Assembly: GCA_934631985.1 (NCBI GenBank)
Contig: CAKTYE010000004.1
Coordinates: 1 to 64,000 of the forward strand
Length of the DNA stretch: 64,000 nt
Source: an uncultured Clostridia bacterium
GTDB lineage: Bacteria; Bacillota; Clostridia; Christensenellales; Aristaeellaceae
Direction of reading: 5' to 3'
The position numbers were made by a program, and so were the translations under genes. How positions within the stretch are numbered: position 1 is the first letter of the stretch; the number at the start of each line of letters is the position of its first letter. The notes beneath the pieces were generated by a model that worked only from the letters and a program-made list of their open reading frames with translations, made no database searches and had not been told where the DNA came from. This document shows positions 43,088-50,698 of the stretch, one piece after another.

Positions 43088-43927
43088 ATGCGAAAGCTGC
43101 TCGCGCTTCTGCTGGTCTTTTCCCTGCTGCTGCCCGCGCTGGCCCTTGGCGAGGAGCTGGGCGTTATTTTCAGCTATGACAGCGACACCCTGCGCTTCAC
43201 CATTTCCTATCTGGAATACAAGGGGGCGGACTGCTATCTGACGCGGCTATGGATGGCGGACCCGGCGCGGCAGATCCACAAGGTGACGGCGGACTGGCAT
43301 CGCGGCCTGGAAAATCCACTGACGCTGGGGACGCGGTGTTTAGGCGCGGCGCTTTGCGTGAACGCCAGCGGCTTTGTCAGCCCGCAGTATCCCGAAATTC
43401 CGAAAAACTACCCCGGAACCAGCAGCGATTATTACTACACGCCCCTGGGTTCGCTGACCGTGACGGACGGCAAGGTGGTGCGCGAGCTTTCCGGAGTCCC
43501 CTATTATGGTTTGACGCTGGAAGCGGACGGTCTGCATCTGTACAACGGGGCAGACAACGCCGAGGTGCTGGCAGCAAGCCCCTTGCAGACCTGGGCGTTT
43601 TATGTGCGCAGTCCGCTGGTAGTGGACCATCAAAGCATTGTGGATGAAAACTGGACGTTTGCCAGGGCGCAGGCCCCGCGCAATCTCATTGCCCGCTTGG
43701 ACGATGGCAGTTATGTGCTGCTGACCGCCGCGGACGATTTGAACCGCGGTCTGAACCTCATCAACGCGGTGGCGCTTTTGCAGGAAAAGTTTGACCCGGT
43801 ATGGGTCTTTAATCTGGACGGCGGCGACTCCACGGCGCTGATTGCCCGCCGAAAGGCTTCTGACAAACTGAAGGTCATCTTCGGCAACGTTGCAAAGGTC
43901 ACCGACGTGATGGTGATTACGGAGTGA
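43088..43927 (+). CDS. Secreted phosphodiester glycosidase (NAGPA domain)
   Basis: A 279-residue exported protein with a signal peptide (RKLLALLLVFSLLLPALALG) and a phosphodiester glycosidase domain like that of the lysosomal uncovering enzyme and bacterial exopolysaccharide proteins. The diagnostic part is FNLDGGDSTALI near the C-terminus; VNASGF, PLGSLTVTDGKV and RNLIARLDDGSYVLLTA are also typical. In bacteria these enzymes remodel phosphodiester-linked sugars in surface polymers. The usual GGGSS is GGDST here. AGGAGG lies 11 bases before the ATG. Confidence 0.75.
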   Translation: MRKLLALLLVFSLLLPALALGEELGVIFSYDSDTLRFTISYLEYKGADCYLTRLWMADPARQIHKVTADWHRGLENPLTLGTRCLGAALCVNASGFVSPQYPEIPKNYPGTSSDYYYTPLGSLTVTDGKVVRELSGVPYYGLTLEADGLHLYNGADNAEVLAASPLQTWAFYVRSPLVVDHQSIVDENWTFARAQAPRNLIARLDDGSYVLLTAADDLNRGLNLINAVALLQEKFDPVWVFNLDGGDSTALIARRKASDKLKVIFGNVAKVTDVMVITE

Positions 43928-43934
43928 AAGACTG

Positions 43935-43988
43935 CGAGGGAGGCGGCTTCTGTGCCAGAAGCCCCTCCCTCGCGCTCCCTCCCGAAGA
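43935..43988. repeat. Dispersed palindromic repeat, family C
   Basis: A near-identical 54-base copy of 18931-18984, here in the same orientation, between convergent genes. It may serve as their terminator. Confidence 0.75.
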
Positions 43989-44017
43989 TCGGAAAATTTA
44001 TTTTGCAGTTGTAAGCG

Positions 44018-44425
44018 TTACCGATAGGTTCCGCAGTCTTTACAGTACAGGCTGGCACTGTCATTAACTGTACCGCACTTCTCGCAGCGCCAGGTCTCGC
44101 CAGCGCTCGCGGTATGATGCAGGTTACTGGAGACGTTAGAAACTACAGCAGGTTTTTTATCTGACGATTGAGTCGCTTTTTCATTTTCCCTTTTCTGCTT
44201 TCGCAGGATTTCTAAGATTTCCTTGTTGATACAGCAATTCCTTGTCGTTTCGTCAATTAGTTCTCCCATCCCATATAGACCAATCGAGCCAAGCCAGGAA
44301 AGCAGCGGCCCTATAATGATGACAAACCACCCCAGAGTGAATGCCCCAATCACTGAAGCAATACACCCAAGAATAAACATTGTCATAGCCACCGTCTTCA
44401 TTTTTCCCCCAATATCCTCGAACAT
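44018..44425 (-). CDS. Membrane protein with C-terminal zinc ribbon (paralogue 1)
   Basis: A 135-residue protein of unknown function. It begins MFEDIGGKMK, has two membrane helices (about 14-33 and 36-56), then YGMGELIDET, a short linker and a zinc ribbon WRCEKCGTVND....YCKDCGTYR at the very C-terminus. The gene at 45341-45847 has the same architecture and clearly is a paralogue. The start follows an AGGGGAA site. The two paralogues flank an ABC ATPase gene on the opposite strand. Confidence 0.7.
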   Translation of the reverse strand: MFEDIGGKMKTVAMTMFILGCIASVIGAFTLGWFVIIIGPLLSWLGSIGLYGMGELIDETTRNCCINKEILEILRKQKRENEKATQSSDKKPAVVSNVSSNLHHTASAGETWRCEKCGTVNDSASLYCKDCGTYR

Positions 44426-44570
44426 TTTCCCGTTCCCCTTTCTTTTTTGCGGAGCTTTTAGCTTTCGCCTACCCGCTTGACGGTGCCATTGTCTCCTGAA
44501 TTTCTCCAAAAGTCACGGTACAAATACGCACATTTTGGCCTTTCCCGTGTGCAAATCTGTAACATTAGAA

Positions 44571-44597
44571 AAAACGGCATGCGATTCATGCCGTTTT
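44571..44597. terminator. Bidirectional hairpin upstream of the ABC ATPase gene
   Basis: AAAACGGCATG (44571-44581) and CATGCCGTTTT (44587-44597) form an 11-bp stem with T-rich ends. It lies in the divergent region and may terminate a short transcript or attenuate the ATPase gene. Confidence 0.5.
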
Positions 44598-44681
44598 GTA
44601 CATTGCCCTGCATATGAATTTTTCCTGCCGCATGCCCTGCACGTCCCCTGCGCAAACTACCCCGCAGGAGGTACATCACCC

Positions 44682-45344
44682 TTGATTTATATGCGAGACG
44701 TCAGCAAGCTTTACCCCATGGGCGACCAGGTGGTGGCGGCGCTTTCCCATGTGTCGCTGCACATCGCCCCCGGGGAATATACCGCCGTCATTGGCCCCAG
44801 CGGTTCCGGCAAAAGTACCATGATGCACCTGCTGGGCTGTCTGGATACACCCACATCGGGCCAGGTGACGCTGCACGGGCGCGACGTGTCCACCCTGCGC
44901 CCCTCCGAGCTGGCCCGGGTGCGTGGGGAGGAAATCGGTTTTGTGTTTCAGGGCTTTCAACTGCTGCCGCAGCTGACCGCGCTGGAAAATGTTGCCATGC
45001 CGCTGCTGCTGGCAGGCGTTCCCCGCGCCCAGCGGGAGCAGCGGGCCGCGTCGCTTTTGCAGCGGGTTGGGCTGGGCGAGCGCATGCACCATCAGCCGAA
45101 CCAGCTTTCCGGCGGGCAGCAGCAGCGTGTCGCCATCGCCCGGGCGCTGGTGCGCGATCCGCCTATTCTGCTGGCGGACGAACCCACCGGCAACCTGGAC
45201 GGGGACGCTACGCGGGAGGTGCTTTCCCTGCTCAGCGGTCTGCATCGTGAGGGCCGCACCGTGCTGCTCATCACCCACGATCCCGCCGTGGCGGCCTGCG
45301 CCCTGCGGCAGATCCGCGTATCCAAGGGGCATGTGCAGGCTTAG
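44682..45344 (+). CDS. ABC transporter ATPase (MacB/LolD-like), orphan
   Basis: A 220-residue ATPase with Walker A GPSGSGKST, Q-loop FVFQGFQLLPQLTALENV, signature LSGGQQQRVAIARALV, Walker B ILLADEP and the H-loop LLITHDP. The sequence resembles ATPases that work with FtsX/MacB-type permeases. I choose the TTG at 44682, which has GCAGGAGG 10 bases upstream and starts the typical IYMRDVSKLY beta strand. No permease gene is present. Its 3' end overlaps by four bases with a convergent zinc-ribbon membrane protein gene. Confidence 0.88.
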   Translation: MIYMRDVSKLYPMGDQVVAALSHVSLHIAPGEYTAVIGPSGSGKSTMMHLLGCLDTPTSGQVTLHGRDVSTLRPSELARVRGEEIGFVFQGFQLLPQLTALENVAMPLLLAGVPRAQREQRAASLLQRVGLGERMHHQPNQLSGGQQQRVAIARALVRDPPILLADEPTGNLDGDATREVLSLLSGLHREGRTVLLITHDPAVAACALRQIRVSKGHVQA

Positions 45345-45847
45345 CGATACGTTCCGCAGTTTTTGCAGCTGATGGCGGTGCTGGTGTTCATCACGCCGCA
45401 CTTGCCGCAGCGCCACATATCCGTGCTGTTGTCACTCGTCTGGGTGCTGCTGACGCTGGGCGTGCTGACCGTCGTGGACACGCTGGGCGTAGCAACGGGC
45501 TTGCTGTCGCACATAGGCAAATTGCAGGCAATGCCCTGCTTGCGCAGCGCCCGCACCTCGTCCGCCAGCACGCGGGTATGCTCCTCCGTCTGCACCGTGC
45601 GCTCGATCAGCTCGCCCAGGCCGTACATGCCCATGGTGCCGACCCACGAAATTAGAAAACCGACAGCGATGATCAGCAGTCCTGCAACGATACGCCCCGC
45701 GCTATAGCCAATGCCATAGCTGCCGTACATGCGCATGGAGGAGCTGCCTGCCATCGTCACAAGTCCGCTGATGACGCTGGCAATGATGCCCAGCACCGCC
45801 AGAATGACCGCCAGCTTTTTCAGTTTGCCGCCAATGTTTGAGAACAT
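45341..45847 (-). CDS. Membrane protein with C-terminal zinc ribbon (paralogue 2)
   Basis: A 168-residue relative of the protein at 44018-44425: MFSNIGGKLKK start, two membrane helices (about 11-32 and 52-75), MYGLGELIERT, a longer Ser/Thr-rich linker and a terminal WRCGKCGVMN....SCKNCGTYR zinc ribbon. A Gly/Tyr-rich insertion separates its helices. Its stop overlaps the stop of the ABC ATPase gene. A promoter of the form TTGACG-18-TATCAT lies upstream (45944-45973). Function unknown; the ribbon may dock a partner at the membrane. Confidence 0.7.
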   Translation of the reverse strand: MFSNIGGKLKKLAVILAVLGIIASVISGLVTMAGSSSMRMYGSYGIGYSAGRIVAGLLIIAVGFLISWVGTMGMYGLGELIERTVQTEEHTRVLADEVRALRKQGIACNLPMCDSKPVATPSVSTTVSTPSVSSTQTSDNSTDMWRCGKCGVMNTSTAISCKNCGTYR

Positions 45848-45943
45848 TTTCCTTTTCCCCTTTCCGCTTTGGTGACCCGCTAAAGATCTGCCTGCATATT
45901 TGAGCTGCTTCCAAGGATAGGGGGGTCACTTGTCACTGCCCAT

Positions 45944-45973
45944 ATGATACCGCACGGCTTTCCCCGCCGTCAA
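45944..45973 (-). promoter_or_regulatory. Possible promoter of zinc-ribbon paralogue 2
   Basis: On the minus strand TTGACG (45968-45973), 18 bases, TATCAT (45944-45949). The remainder of the 45,848-46,202 gap shows only the mrnC promoter. Confidence 0.45.
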
Positions 45974-46088
45974 GGCTTCCTGCGCCCTTCCGCGTTCCTG
46001 CTGCGATAACTGGCTTGATCTGTGCGATAACCTGTCACGTTCCGCTGTCTTCGCTCTCCTGGGCGAAGATTCGACCATTGGTGACAGC

Positions 46089-46117
46089 TTGTTCTGCCGC
46101 GCTCCTTATGATATAAT
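46089..46117 (+). promoter_or_regulatory. Extended -10 promoter of the mrnC-sigH operon
   Basis: TTGTTC (46089-46094), 17 bases, TATAAT (46112-46117) preceded by TGA. It lies about 85 bases before the mrnC start and should drive at least mrnC and thyX. Confidence 0.7.
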
Positions 46118-46202
46118 AGGATGGTCTACGTATAGGAAGCTGTCCCTTCGTCCTGCCGGGACGAAAGGCGCTTCCTCACGCATCATCAAGGAGGCGACGC
46201 TT

Positions 46203-46616
46203 GTGGAGCAGCGGGAATCCCCGCCCATGACAGCCGAGCAGGCCAGACTGCTGAACCCCCTGCAGCTGGCCTATTTAGGAGATTCGGTGTGGGATTTGCT
46301 GATCCGCAGCCGATTGATCTATCAGGGACGCAACGTACACAACATGCACCGTGATGCAACGGCGCGTGTCAACGCAGGCGCGCAGGCCGAGGCGCTGGCG
46401 CGCATCGCGTCCCTGCTTACCCCCGAGGAGGAGGACATTGCCCGCCGGGGCCGCAACGCCCATGCGCGGCATCCCTCCCCCAAGCACCAGGACCCGGCGG
46501 ATTACCAGGCCGCCACAGGGCTGGAGGCGCTCATCGGCTTCCTGTACCTTACCGGACAGGAGGATCGCATTTTGACGCTTTTCCGGCAAAGCCAGAAGGA
46601 GGAGACCCATGCCTGA
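46203..46616 (+). CDS. mrnC: Mini-ribonuclease III
   Basis: A 137-residue RNase III-like enzyme lacking the dsRNA-binding domain, which matures 23S rRNA in Firmicutes. Catalytic-region motifs are LAYLGDSVWDLLIRS near the start, RRGRNAHAR in the middle and YQAATGLEALIGFLYL at the end. The GTG at 46203 follows AAGGAGG by 8 bases and gives the normal family length; the longer frame upstream runs into the promoter. Its 3' end overlaps thyX by 8 bases. Confidence 0.93.
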   Translation: MEQRESPPMTAEQARLLNPLQLAYLGDSVWDLLIRSRLIYQGRNVHNMHRDATARVNAGAQAEALARIASLLTPEEEDIARRGRNAHARHPSPKHQDPADYQAATGLEALIGFLYLTGQEDRILTLFRQSQKEETHA

Positions 46617-47358
46617 GACCAAGCTGCATGTAACGCTTTTGCGGCACACCCTTTCCCCGGAGGAGGTGGTGGCGCTGGGCGCGCGCCTGTGCTATTCCCG
46701 TGCCACCCTCGGCGATCTGGAGCAGAAGATCGCCGCCCGGGATCAGCAGGCCTTTGTGGAGCGTCTGCTGAACATGGGTCACGAATCCGTGCTGGAGCAT
46801 GCCAGCTTCACCTTCGGTGTGGAGGGCGTGAGCCGCGTGCTGCTGGCCCAACTGACCCGGCACCGTCTCGCCAGCTTTTCCGTGCAGAGCCAGCGCTACG
46901 TTTCCTATGAAAAGGGCTTTGGCTACATCGTTCCCCCGAAGATCGCCGCCCTCGGCCCCGAGGCCGAGGCGGAGTTCAAGGCGCAGATGGATCAAATGCA
47001 CGCCTGGTACACCGCCTGGCAGGAAAAGCTGGGCGCAGGCGAGGGCGGCAATGAGGATGCTCGCTTCGTGCTGCCCGGCGCGTGCGAGACCCGCCTGATG
47101 GTCACGATGAACACCCGGGAGCTGCGCCATTTTCTGAGCCTGCGCATGTGCGAGCGCGCCCAGTGGGAAATTCGCGCCTTGGCGACGGAGATGCACCGCC
47201 TGGTGATGGAGGTTGCCCCCGCCCTGTTCAAGGACGCGGGCGCACCCTGCATCTCCGGCCCCTGCCCCGAGGGCGAAAAGTGCTGCGGCAAAATGCAGCA
47301 GAAGCGGCAGGAGCGCAGGGCCATGCTGGAAGCGCTGGCTGCAAAGAACAACGACTAA
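46609..47358 (+). CDS. thyX: Flavin-dependent thymidylate synthase
   Basis: A 249-residue enzyme methylating dUMP with methylene-tetrahydrofolate and FAD. The ThyX signature RHRxxSxxxxSxR is at residues 84-96 (RHRLASFSVQSQR). The substrate loop LPGACETRLMVTMNTREL and LRMCERAQWEIR follow. The C-terminus carries an extra Cys-rich stretch (CISGPCPEGEKCCG). The ATG lies inside the end of mrnC, so translation is coupled. thyX sits between two genes that are adjacent in Bacillus. Confidence 0.96.
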   Translation: MPETKLHVTLLRHTLSPEEVVALGARLCYSRATLGDLEQKIAARDQQAFVERLLNMGHESVLEHASFTFGVEGVSRVLLAQLTRHRLASFSVQSQRYVSYEKGFGYIVPPKIAALGPEAEAEFKAQMDQMHAWYTAWQEKLGAGEGGNEDARFVLPGACETRLMVTMNTRELRHFLSLRMCERAQWEIRALATEMHRLVMEVAPALFKDAGAPCISGPCPEGEKCCGKMQQKRQERRAMLEALAAKNND

Positions 47359-47400
47359 CGACCCGTACCCCCGCAAAGGGAGAGAAAAGGAGACTATTTC

Positions 47401-48615
47401 ATGGCTTTCTATCAGGATGCACCCCATCAAAAGCGCAAGGTGAACCCCGCCGACCAGGGCAGCTGGGACGACGAGGGCAGCCACTACAGCAACAAGTCCA
47501 GCCGTCCCGTGCATCGCTTCGGCCCCGAATCGGGCCAGCCCGTGCGCGGCGGTCATGCCAGCGGACGCGGCGATTACCGTGACGGCCGCGCTTTCCGCGG
47601 CGAGGGCCGCAGCGACCGTCGGGACAGCCGCCCCTATGGCGACCGGGACAACCGCTACAGCAATGACCGCCGCGGCAGCCGGACGAACGACCGCTATGAC
47701 CGTCCCGCCCGTAATGATCGCTACGAGCGCAGCGCCGCACCCCGTGCGGAGCGTCCCGCGCCTGTAAACCGCCGTCCCGCCCGCCCCGTGGAGCCTAAGG
47801 CCGCGCCCACCTATCGCGACTTTGAGCAGCGCCGTCCCGCGCCCGCCCCTGTGGCGGCTCCCACGCCTGTGGACTGCGTCCCCAATGAGAATCTGCTCTC
47901 CGGGCGCAACCCCATCCGCGAGGCCCTGAAGGCAGGCCGCGACATCGAGAAGCTGCTGGTGCAGCGCGGCGATCTGTCTGGCTCCGCCCGGGAGATCGTG
48001 CAGATGGCTCGCGAGGCTCACATCCCCGTACAGGAGGTGGACAAGGCCCGCTTGGATGAGATCACCCCCCATCATCAGGGCCTGCTGGCCTTCGCCAGCG
48101 CCTATCACTATTCCACCGTGGAGGACATGCTGGCCCTGGCACAGGAGCGCGGCGAGGATCCCTTCCTCATTTTGCTGGACGGCGTGACCGATCCCCACAA
48201 CCTGGGCGCGGTCATCCGTACCGCTGAGTGCGTGGGCGCGCACGGCGTGATCGTGCCGGAACGCCGCAGCGTGGGCCTGACCCCTGCTGCCGTGAAGGCC
48301 AGCGCAGGCGCCGTGGAGCATGTGAAGGTCGCCCGTGTGGTGAACCTCACCCGCACCCTGGAGGACCTGCAAAAGCAGAACATCTGGGCCTATGCCGTCA
48401 CCATGGACGGCGAGGATTACAACGACGTGGACTTCTCCGGCGGCGTGGCGCTGGTCATCGGCGCAGAGGGTGAGGGCATCAGCCGTCTGACCCTTGAAAA
48501 GTGCGACCGCAAGGTGTCCCTGCCCATGAAGGGCGTGCTGGACTCCCTGAACGCCTCTGTGGCGGCGGGCGTGATGATGTACCGGGTTCTGGCCTCCCGC
48601 GGGCATAAGGCATGA
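47401..48615 (+). CDS. rlmB: 23S rRNA 2'-O-ribose methyltransferase with disordered N-tail
   Basis: A 404-residue SpoU-family enzyme that methylates G2251 of 23S rRNA in its best-known members. The first 160 residues are an Arg/Gly/Asp/Tyr-rich low-complexity tail with repeated DRRDSR, NDRYDR and RPAP units. After it come the substrate-binding domain (ENLLSGRNPIREALKAGRDI) and the knotted SPOUT domain with LLDGVTDPHNLGAVIRTAE, ALVIGAEGEGISRL and SLNASVAAGVMMY. The tail is far longer than usual and may bind RNA. The end overlaps rae1 at ATGA. Confidence 0.93.
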   Translation: MAFYQDAPHQKRKVNPADQGSWDDEGSHYSNKSSRPVHRFGPESGQPVRGGHASGRGDYRDGRAFRGEGRSDRRDSRPYGDRDNRYSNDRRGSRTNDRYDRPARNDRYERSAAPRAERPAPVNRRPARPVEPKAAPTYRDFEQRRPAPAPVAAPTPVDCVPNENLLSGRNPIREALKAGRDIEKLLVQRGDLSGSAREIVQMAREAHIPVQEVDKARLDEITPHHQGLLAFASAYHYSTVEDMLALAQERGEDPFLILLDGVTDPHNLGAVIRTAECVGAHGVIVPERRSVGLTPAAVKASAGAVEHVKVARVVNLTRTLEDLQKQNIWAYAVTMDGEDYNDVDFSGGVALVIGAEGEGISRLTLEKCDRKVSLPMKGVLDSLNASVAAGVMMYRVLASRGHKA

Positions 48616-49121
48616 AGCCCCTGCTGGTGGTGGATGGCTACAACGTCATCGGCGCGTGGAAGGAAGCGGAGAAGCAGCAATGGCCCCTGGACGCATGCCG
48701 GGATAAGCTGCTGCATCTGTTGCAGGACCTGAGCGGCTACACCGGGGAAAACGTGGTGCTGGTCTTTGACGGCTATCAGTCGGACCGCAAATTCCGCACC
48801 GAGGAGACACAGGCCGGGGTGACGCTGGTCTTTACCATGCACGGTGAAACGGCGGACAGCTACATTGAACGCTATGTGGCGCAGCTGCCCAAGTATCAGG
48901 TGGTGCGCGTTGCAACGTCCGACGGGCTGGAGCAAAGCCAGGTGTTATCCACCGGAGCCACGCGGCTGACCGCGCGGGAGCTTTTGCGCGAGGCGCAGGA
49001 AACTCGCCGCCGCGGACTTGCCGCGCACCAGACCAACGCCTCGCTGAAGCGCAATCCCCTGATGGAGCGCCTGAGCCAGGATCAATACGCCGCATTAGAG
49101 AAGCTCCGACGGAGCAAATAA
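48612..49121 (+). CDS. rae1: NYN-domain ribosome-associated endoribonuclease Rae1 (YacP)
   Basis: A 169-residue PIN/NYN nuclease that in Bacillus cuts mRNA in the ribosomal A site. It shows LLVVDGYNVIGAW with the first catalytic Asp, VVLVFDGY, ADSYIERYVAQL and VRVATSDGLEQ with further acidic residues. The start overlaps the rlmB stop (ATGA), so translation is coupled. The basic C-terminal helix is typical. Confidence 0.92.
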   Translation: MKPLLVVDGYNVIGAWKEAEKQQWPLDACRDKLLHLLQDLSGYTGENVVLVFDGYQSDRKFRTEETQAGVTLVFTMHGETADSYIERYVAQLPKYQVVRVATSDGLEQSQVLSTGATRLTARELLREAQETRRRGLAAHQTNASLKRNPLMERLSQDQYAALEKLRRSK

Positions 49122-49136
49122 GGCAGGAAACAAACA

Positions 49137-49910
49137 ATGGACGACCAGAACATGAACTTCACCGAGGAGGAGCTGGCTACCATGCGCGAGCTGGAGGCAG
49201 CCCACAAAGCGGAGACGGAAAACCTCGACGATGAATCCGCGCTGCCCGAGCTGGAGGAACCCGCCGACAGCAGCATGGTCTTCCCCGAGGACTATGCGCA
49301 CATGACCGATGAGGAGGTCGTGCGCCTGTGCCAGCAGGGAGACAGCATCGCCCAGGAATACATCTTCAACAAATACAAGAACTTCGTGCGCTCTAAAGCG
49401 CGAAGTTACTTTCTCATCGGCGCGGATCATGAGGACATTGTACAGGAAGGCATGATCGGCCTGTACAAGGCCATTCGCGACTATCGCCCGGATAAGCTGA
49501 GCAGCTTCCGCGCCTTTGCGGAGTTATGCATCACCCGGCAGATCATCACCGCCATCAAAACGGCGACGCGGCAGAAGCACATTCCCCTGAACAGCTATGT
49601 TTCGCTGAACAAGCCCCTCTACGATGAGGAAAGCGACCGCACGTTGCTGGATGTGATCATCGAGGGCCGCGCTACCAATCCCGAGGAACTGATCATTGGT
49701 CAGGAAGACTTGTCCTCCATCCACGCCAAGATCGACGAGGTGCTTTCGGGACTGGAGCAGGAGGTGCTGCGGGCGTATCTGGATGGCAAGAGCTATCAGG
49801 AGATTGCCGATAATCTGGGCCGACATGTGAAGTCCATTGACAATGCACTTCAGCGCGTGAAGCGCAAGCTGGAAAAATATCTGGAAGAAAGCGAACAGGA
49901 CGGAAAGTAA
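49137..49910 (+). CDS. sigH: Sporulation sigma factor SigH
   Basis: A 257-residue sigma-70 family factor that opens the sporulation and stationary-phase program. Region 2 shows YIFNKYKNFVRSKARSYFL and DHEDIVQEGMIGLYKAIRDY; region 4 ends SYQEIADNLGRHVKSIDNAL and QRVKRKLEKYL. An acidic tail of about 50 residues (Glu/Asp-rich, from MDDQNMNFTEEEL on) precedes the region where most SigH proteins begin. An AGGAAAC site precedes the ATG. The position after rae1 is the conserved Firmicute arrangement and confirms the assignment. Confidence 0.94.
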   Translation: MDDQNMNFTEEELATMRELEAAHKAETENLDDESALPELEEPADSSMVFPEDYAHMTDEEVVRLCQQGDSIAQEYIFNKYKNFVRSKARSYFLIGADHEDIVQEGMIGLYKAIRDYRPDKLSSFRAFAELCITRQIITAIKTATRQKHIPLNSYVSLNKPLYDEESDRTLLDVIIEGRATNPEELIIGQEDLSSIHAKIDEVLSGLEQEVLRAYLDGKSYQEIADNLGRHVKSIDNALQRVKRKLEKYLEESEQDGK

Positions 49911-49935
49911 AGGCTTCCTGTTAGTGTGGAAAAAT

Positions 49936-49990
49936 AAAGGCAGGCCGGGAGAAGAACCATTGGTGTTCTTTCCCGGCCTGCTTTGTTTTG
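49936..49990 (+). terminator. Terminator of the mrnC-sigH operon
   Basis: GCAGGCCGGGA pairs with TCCCGGCCTGC around an inner AAGAAC/GTTCTT pair, followed by TTTGTTTTG. Confidence 0.92.
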
Positions 49991-50135
49991 GGGGCGTGCG
50001 TGCGGCGCGCGGGGGGACGGAACCTCTCCGCCCCTTCGGGGCACCTCCCCTTGCAGGGGAGGCTTTTGGTGTAGGGGCGGCGTACAGTTTTTGTACAGGT
50101 AACTTAGGGCTGCACACGCTAGTTCTAAGCGACAA

Positions 50136-50358
50136 GGCGTTCCGGCGGCTGTATACGGTCAGCCGCCGGAATGCCATGGAGCGAAACCGAAGGAAAGCCC
50201 GGTTGTGTCCCCCCGGGAAGGCTCCGATCCAAGCGATGGCTGGGGGCGCTCATGGGGTCCGGGGGCCAGCCTTAGCTGCATGGAAAATTTGGCTGGCCCC
50301 CGGGCGGCTTTGCCCACTTTGCCCGAGTGCAAAGTGGGTCGTCCGTCCGCAGACGGAC
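50136..50358. repeat. Cluster of four long hairpins in a 790-bp gap
   Basis: GGCGTTCCGGCGGCTG (50136-50151) pairs with 50160-50175. GGGGGCCAGCC (50261-50271) pairs with 50291-50301. CCCACTTTGC (50313-50322) pairs with 50329-50338. GTCCGTC (50341-50347) pairs with 50352-50358. No gene is credible between 49,991 and 50,698. Confidence 0.6.
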
Positions 50359-50454
50359 GAAATACTCTCTGGCAACAGATTCCAGCGCGGGGGTGTGCCG
50401 CCGGGACTCCAAATGCGGCTACTTTATAAGCTGTTCGATACCCCAGCAGGTGAG

Positions 50455-50512
50455 TTTATCTTCCACCACTCGCCTCCCGGCGAGCGGTCCCCCTCCTTCT
50501 GTGAAAGGAGGC
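50455..50512. repeat. Dispersed palindromic repeat, family B
   Basis: TTTATCTTCCACCACTCG start, CGCCTCCCGGCGAGCG palindrome and CCCCTCCTTCTGTGAAAGGAGGC hairpin split over 58 bases, matching the copies at 4570 and 36913. Confidence 0.65.
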
Positions 50513-50600
50513 TTTTGGAAGTCTCGTGTCGGGAACAGTGGAAAAAAGAATATGCCTGCCATTGGGAAAGCACATAGCATATAAGTTTCTCGCACCAAAA

Positions 50601-50648
50601 GGCTCCCTCCGCAGAGGGAGCTGTCAGCCGTCAGGCTGACTGAGGATA
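50601..50648. repeat. Dispersed palindromic repeat, family A, inverted
   Basis: GGCTCCCTCCGCAGAGGGAG, then CTGTCAGCC...GGCTGACTGAGGA. This is the reverse complement of the hairpin unit that opens each 198-bp copy at 21101-21626; a truncated relative is at 5056-5085. Confidence 0.7.
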
Positions 50649-50698
50649 TGCTCTTTGCCGAGGTTCCATACCACATATTCCTTCCCTATCTGCCGCCC

